Shown one piece after another: positions 60,261-64,000 of a stretch of DNA of 64,000 nucleotides. The DNA is from Planctomycetaceae bacterium (GTDB taxonomy: Bacteria; Planctomycetota; Planctomycetia; Planctomycetales; Planctomycetaceae). A program made the translations under genes and the position numbers. Within the stretch, counting starts at the first letter, position 1; each line of letters starts with the position of its first letter. Under the pieces are notes generated by a model. The model searched no databases. It worked only from the letters and a program-made list of their open reading frames with translations, and had not been told where the DNA came from. The stretch spans positions 1 through 64,000 of the forward strand of contig JAJDEI010000110.1 in assembly GCA_029259845.1 (NCBI GenBank), in the 5' to 3' direction.

Positions 60261-61841
60261 TCATTGTCCCGACTGATCGCCGAGCATGGGCCACTCCGGA
60301 AAACTTTTCAGGAACGCGTCTGTCATCTCGCGGCGAATGCGGTCTCGTAGCTGCGATGTCATGAGCGTGCTGTGGTCTTTGCCGGGGTGAATCTCGACGA
60401 CCGCGTCGCTGTGCAGGTTTTTGAGCGATTCTTTCAGGAGCCGCGTGGCTCCGTCGAGCAGGAAGGTGTCCTCGCTCCCCATGAAGACGTGCAGTTTGCC
60501 TTGCAGGCGCGAGGCGAGGCCGTCCCAGCGTCGTTCGAGCTGCAGGCGGAGATCGTACGGTTCCCAACTTCGGGCGACGTCCGTATCAATGATGCCGGTC
60601 TCGCGGTCCCACAGGCGGAGCGGCGTGCCGTCCGGGCCGCGGGGACTGAAGACCGCTTCGAAACTGTGGAGCTGCCCGCCTGGACCGAGCACATGCTCCA
60701 TCCACGCGAAATCATCGTACGACAGCACCGGTCGGCCGTTGTGTTGCGCGATGGGCCGCCGCTCCCCTTGCGGGCCGACGTACATGTTCTCGTCGGGGCG
60801 GTACAGATTGATCCGCTGGAAGTCGCGAAAATCGACCGGGTCCGGAGCCGTGCTCCACACGCCTCCGAAAACATCCGGATAGGCCACCTGCAACCAAAGC
60901 GTGCTCCATCCGCCGGAAGAATGGCCGGTGAGAAAGCGGGCTCTGGCCTCTGGGATGCTGCGGAATTGCCGGTCGAAAGCGCGAAGAAACTCGGTGACCA
61001 GCGCCTCCCCGACCGGGCCGTTGTTGGCAGAATCAGCAAAGACATGATGGCCCAACGGGCAACTCGGATCGAGCATGATCCGAAAGAATTCGACGCCCCG
61101 TTCGTTTTGTTCGAGCACGGGGTTCTGCCGACGTGCCCGGTGGTGGGTCCCGCCGAAGCCGGGGACGGTGAAGATCGTCGGATACTTGCGCTGCGGATGG
61201 TCGCGATATCCGGCGGGCAGCACGACGGCTCCCTGCAGAAACACGTCGCGTCCGTAGAAATCGCTCAGCAACGCCGACCGGACGCGCAGCAGTTTGGTCC
61301 ACTCGGTCTCCCCGAATGGTTGGTCGCGGATGATCCGGCCAATCGTCAGCGACAGCGGGGAATCGTCCGCAGAGACTCGCTCGACGTCACTGTATCCGTT
61401 CCCCGGACCGGTGCCCACCTGTCGCGAGTGCGGGTTGAACCGCGCGACCGCCTGCACGTGATATCCCCGGAGGCGGATGTCCGAGAAGTCACGAGGAAAT
61501 GTGAGCACGCCGTCGGTTCGCGGGGAGAGCCGCAGCTCTTCGCCGGGCTGCCAGTCTGTCACATCGAGCGACAGGAACGGCTCTGGGTGAAACCAATTCG
61601 GCCCCCGGCGAGGCTCTTGCGTCTGCCGGCTGAAGAATAGGTACACACGTCCGGAGAACGGTTGTTCGCGGATCGCGCGGCTGAACGTCACCGCGAACTC
61701 GGGAGCCGCGAACTCGGGAGCAACACCGCCCGCAGCGGTTACGATGGTCAGCGGCGCAGCGATGAACACCGCAATCGCGGCTGCTAAGATGACCGGTCTT
61801 CGACGGCGACAACCGCCCGGGGTCGTAGGGATGACTTTCAT
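60261..61841 (-). CDS. Exported esterase (alpha/beta hydrolase)
   Basis: A 526-residue hydrolase. The N-terminus (MKVIPTTPGGCRRRRPVILAAAIAVFIAAPLTIVTAAGG) is a basic-hydrophobic export signal. Then an all-beta N-terminal part (FAVTFSRAIREQPFSGRVYLFF), a conserved YPTIFTVPGFGGTHHR and the nucleophile elbow FLTGHSSGGWSTLWLQVAYP, with a Ser in GHSSG. A candidate acid is in VFMGSEDTFLLDG and the His in HPGKDHSTLM. The overall order matches putative esterases such as the tannase/feruloyl-type families. GAAGGAG lies about 14 bases before the ATG. It is divergent from slyX, only 39 bases apart. Confidence 0.88.
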   Translation of the reverse strand: MKVIPTTPGGCRRRRPVILAAAIAVFIAAPLTIVTAAGGVAPEFAAPEFAVTFSRAIREQPFSGRVYLFFSRQTQEPRRGPNWFHPEPFLSLDVTDWQPGEELRLSPRTDGVLTFPRDFSDIRLRGYHVQAVARFNPHSRQVGTGPGNGYSDVERVSADDSPLSLTIGRIIRDQPFGETEWTKLLRVRSALLSDFYGRDVFLQGAVVLPAGYRDHPQRKYPTIFTVPGFGGTHHRARRQNPVLEQNERGVEFFRIMLDPSCPLGHHVFADSANNGPVGEALVTEFLRAFDRQFRSIPEARARFLTGHSSGGWSTLWLQVAYPDVFGGVWSTAPDPVDFRDFQRINLYRPDENMYVGPQGERRPIAQHNGRPVLSYDDFAWMEHVLGPGGQLHSFEAVFSPRGPDGTPLRLWDRETGIIDTDVARSWEPYDLRLQLERRWDGLASRLQGKLHVFMGSEDTFLLDGATRLLKESLKNLHSDAVVEIHPGKDHSTLMTSQLRDRIRREMTDAFLKSFPEWPMLGDQSGQ

Positions 61842-61880
61842 AAAAACGCCACTTTCTCCTTCTGAAACAGAGGCCGCACC

Positions 61881-62096
61881 ATGAGCGCCGACCGGGCGAC
61901 GGACGAGCGTCTTGACACGATCGAAACTCTGTTGTCGCATCTTCAGCACGACGTCGACAAGCTTAACGAGGCGTTGATTTCGCGACAGACGGAAATCAGC
62001 GAACTCAATCGACAGTTGACCAAGCTCACGTCGGCCGTCGACCAGATCCCGCAGCCGCCCGACAATCCCCTCGACGAACGACCGCCGCATTATTAG
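61881..62096 (+). CDS. slyX: SlyX family protein
   Basis: A 71-residue coiled-coil protein matching SlyX: DERLDTIETLLSHLQHDVDKLNEALISRQTEISELNRQLTKL, then the Pro-rich C-terminus ending PPHY, the typical SlyX tail. The function is unknown. The 39-base gap to the divergent esterase must hold at least part of its promoter. A repeat-rich region follows. Confidence 0.9.
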   Translation: MSADRATDERLDTIETLLSHLQHDVDKLNEALISRQTEISELNRQLTKLTSAVDQIPQPPDNPLDERPPHY

Positions 62097-62454
62097 TGCG
62101 GCCGGGGGCGGGGACCAGGGGGCGGGGACCGGGGAGCGGGGGGCGGAGAGCGGGAGGACTCAGGACCGAGTGATGTCCCCATCTCCCATCTCCCAACTCC
62201 CAACGCAGGGCCATTCAAAGTTTCACTTGGGAGAAGACCGACCGGGACAAGTTCAATGGGAACCCGAAGCGTCAGCGAGGACGCGAACGTGAGTGAGCGA
62301 TTCGTCCCTCGCTGACGCTTCGGGTGACGAGGTTGCCCAGCTTCCATCTTTGAACGGCCCTACCTCCCAACGGCGGTTCCCTGTTGACGGGCCTCCGGCA
62401 GTGGTACCATGCTGTCTGACGGAGCGGGTCGTTCGTTTTGCATGGATGGAGCCC
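62097..62454. other. Gap holding a MITE-like element
   Basis: About 360 bases. A GGGG-rich low-complexity segment (62101-62160, alternating GGGGACCGGGG / GGGAGCGGG) is followed by CATCTCCCATCTCCC direct repeats and the family-1 element at 62207-62361. The promoter of the citrate-synthase-like gene is not evident. Confidence 0.6.
62207..62361 (-). mobile_element. MITE-like element, family 1, copy 2
   Basis: 155 bp with ends AGGGCCATTCAAAG and CTTTGAACGGCCCT, inverse in orientation to the copy at 30045-30199 and about 95% identical to it. Identical 9-base direct repeats CTCCCAACG flank it at 62197-62205 and 62364-62372. These differ from the GGGGGTGACG flanks of the other copy, which supports independent insertion with target duplication. 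Confidence 0.85.
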
Positions 62455-63576
62455 ATGGCATTGGAGCTGTTTCACCCCGGTTTGGAAGGAGTCATCGCCG
62501 GCGAGACGACCATCTCGTGCGTCGAAGGAGAGTTTCTGTATCGGGGCTTTCCGGTTTGCGATCTCGCCGAGGAAGCCCGATTTCTGGAAGTGGCCCATCT
62601 GCTGCTGACGGAGGAGTTGCCCACCGAGGAGCAATTGGCCGATTTCCGCAGTCTATTGTGGGAAGATGCGTGCCTGCCGGATGTGGCCGTCAGTTTTCTC
62701 CGCGAGTTGCCGCTGCATGTCGGGCCGCTGGAGATGTTGCGGTCCGGCATGAGCCTGTTGGGGAACAGTGATCCGCAACTGGGCGATCCCATTCTGGAAG
62801 CGGGCGCGTCCCAGGCGATCCGCTTGCTCGCCCAGGTGCCGCTGTTGCTGGGGGAGTGGAGGCGGCTGCGTGACGGGCTGCCGTCCATCGAACCGAACCC
62901 CGCCTGGACGTATGCGGGCCATCTGTTGGCACAGATCACCGGGCGAGAGCCGACGCCGCTGGCCGAGCGGGTGTTCGAAGCGTCCCTGATCCTGACGGCC
63001 GATGATGCGTTTTCGCCGTCGACGTTCGCCGCGCGGCTCGCCGTTTCCGCCGGAGCCGATGCGATGTCAGCCGTCACGGCAGCGGTTGCCGCATTAGCAG
63101 GGCCGGATCTCGCGCATCGGTACTCCTCGGTGCTCGATGTGCTCGCCGCCGTGCGAAACAGCGAGGACGCCCAGCGGTGGGTGAGGTATCGCATCGGCGA
63201 ATCGCTGCCGTTGCCCGGCTTCGGACGAGAGGGAGAGACCGATGTTGATCCCCGCGCTGCCTTGTTGGAGCGCTATTGCGACGACTTGGCCGATGAAACC
63301 GAATGCCACCGGGACGAACAGGTTGCCGACGCAATCGAGCGAGCCGTGTGGGAGGCGACCGGGCGCTCGCCGACCCTCGAATGGCCCGCGGCTCGCCTGT
63401 ACGACGGACTGGGGATCGCCCACGATTTGCATGCGCCGACGTTCGTGTGTAGCCGCCTGGTTGGTTGGTGTGCCCACGTGGTCGAGCAGGCGGAGAGCGA
63501 GGAGGAGATCCGTCCCCGATCAAGGTATCGGGGAGCGGAACGGCAGGTTTTTGAACCGTTGGTGGTGCGTGGTTAG
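62455..63576 (+). CDS. Citrate synthase-like protein lacking catalytic residues
   Basis: A 373-residue member of the citrate synthase superfamily. The N-terminus FHPGLEGVIAGETTISCVEGEFLYRGFPV is typical, as are FEASLILTADDAFSPSTFAARLAVSAGADAMSAVTAAVAAL and the C-terminal IRPRSRYRG. The catalytic positions are changed: the conserved LHGGAN reads PDLAHRY, GFGHRVY reads GFGREGE, and HADHE-NAS reads TADDAFSPS. Both active-site His residues thus appear lost, so normal citrate formation is doubtful. It may bind the substrate for a regulatory role, or act as a partner of a true citrate synthase. ATG at 62455 follows GGAG closely; one at 62446 is an alternative. Confidence 0.8.
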   Translation: MALELFHPGLEGVIAGETTISCVEGEFLYRGFPVCDLAEEARFLEVAHLLLTEELPTEEQLADFRSLLWEDACLPDVAVSFLRELPLHVGPLEMLRSGMSLLGNSDPQLGDPILEAGASQAIRLLAQVPLLLGEWRRLRDGLPSIEPNPAWTYAGHLLAQITGREPTPLAERVFEASLILTADDAFSPSTFAARLAVSAGADAMSAVTAAVAALAGPDLAHRYSSVLDVLAAVRNSEDAQRWVRYRIGESLPLPGFGREGETDVDPRAALLERYCDDLADETECHRDEQVADAIERAVWEATGRSPTLEWPAARLYDGLGIAHDLHAPTFVCSRLVGWCAHVVEQAESEEEIRPRSRYRGAERQVFEPLVVRG

Positions 63577-64000
63577 TTGGCGTTCCTGACGGTTCGCATT
63601 GATCCCGGTCGGACCGGGTTAGCAGTGGAGCTTGCTCCAGCCGTTCGGGCGGCGCCTTCGTGCCGGCGTGGCGCGGCCGCCAAACGAGGTTTCAAGCCTT
63701 GACGGAGGGGGCATCGGGTTGATGCTCCAGAGGGAGAAGGGGACGGAACAATCTGCTCGTTCTGCCCCAATCGCCGCATTCGTCGTCATTGAGAAACGGG
63801 CGCTCAAGATTTCCCCCCAGCTTGACGATGCAAGGGGCTTCACGCACTCTGAGGGCCGCAATTTTCGCGAGACCGGGCGAAATCGAAATTTTTTCGTTGA
63901 CAAAACGCCTCTTCTCCCAAAAAATCGGTTTGTCCGAACGAATCGACCCACCTGAACCATTCCTGCCATTTCCTGGACGGAATTGACCGCGCAACCATCG
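63577..64000. other. Right-hand end of the window, no gene recognised
   Basis: About 420 bases without a convincing gene. A promoter-like pair lies at 63897-63925 and could serve a gene beyond the window. The region 63840-63930 is locally AT-rich. Confidence 0.5.
63897..63925 (+). promoter_or_regulatory. Promoter-like pair near the window end
   Basis: TTGACA (63897-63902), a 17-base spacer and AAAAAT (63920-63925): a perfect -35 and a 4/6 match at -10, in an AT-rich setting. The gene it would serve lies outside the window. Confidence 0.4.

Overview
This 64 kb, GC-rich window looks like chromosomal DNA from a member of the Planctomycetota, probably order Planctomycetales; I do not name a genus. 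Support comes from two secreted-type formylglycine sulfatases, YkgJ and DUF1015 proteins, EF-hand and TPR exported proteins, an isolated dnaA without dnaN/recF neighbours, several starts with no Shine-Dalgarno sequence, and very many short palindromic repeats between genes. No rRNA, tRNA, CRISPR array, integrase or transposase gene was recognised.

Layout. 0-3.2 kb: Gfo/Idh/MocA oxidoreductase and a sulfatase. 3.2-6.6 kb: fragments of a WD40 gene and a phage terminase gene, then an intact BsuBI/PstI-type restriction-modification pair. 6.7-11.4 kb: second sulfatase, dnaA with a tentative origin-like region, and an EF-hand protein. 12.6-20.2 kb: type VI secretion genes tssA-tssB-tssC-hcp-tssE-tssF-tssG, with a good intrinsic terminator after hcp, followed by a convergent orphan gene where clpV often lies. 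22.4-24.6 kb: diguanylate cyclase, ParB-like protein, small HTH protein. 25.2-30 kb: ThiF-type E1 enzyme, small orphan, YkgJ protein, two-domain rhodanese, PIG-L deacetylase. 30.7-34.8 kb: an orphan 1370-residue protein. 35-37.6 kb: DEAD-box helicase and prepilin peptidase. 38.2-44.7 kb: nusA-infB-rbfA translation/transcription cluster plus a degenerate endonuclease III-like gene. 44.9-49.6 kb: TPR protein, YebC regulator, RuvB. 49.6-54.3 kb: thiol peroxidase, FHA-FHA-STAS protein, esterase, bacterioferritin, HD protein, Bfd ferredoxin. 54.4-63.6 kb: exported prolyl-oligopeptidase-like hydrolase, ECF sigma factor, 7Fe ferredoxin, rhodanese, DUF1015 protein, exported esterase, SlyX, and a citrate-synthase-like protein lacking catalytic histidines.

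Functional themes. The T6SS block supplies tail sheath, tube and most of the baseplate, but the membrane complex, TssK, ClpV and VgrG must lie elsewhere or be absent. Bacterioferritin with Bfd forms an iron storage/release pair next to a peroxidase. nusA-infB-rbfA is a conserved bacterial neighbourhood, here without rimP upstream.

Most distinctive are the non-coding elements. There are three families of short (about 115-155 bp) inverted-repeat elements resembling MITEs. One family has two full copies each flanked by 9-10 bp direct repeats, and another has a copy nested inside a different palindrome with a 9 bp duplication. Further palindrome families sit at gene ends; one of them supplies the stop codon of the 1370-residue gene. 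An 11-unit heptamer tandem repeat ends four bases before the yebC start codon.
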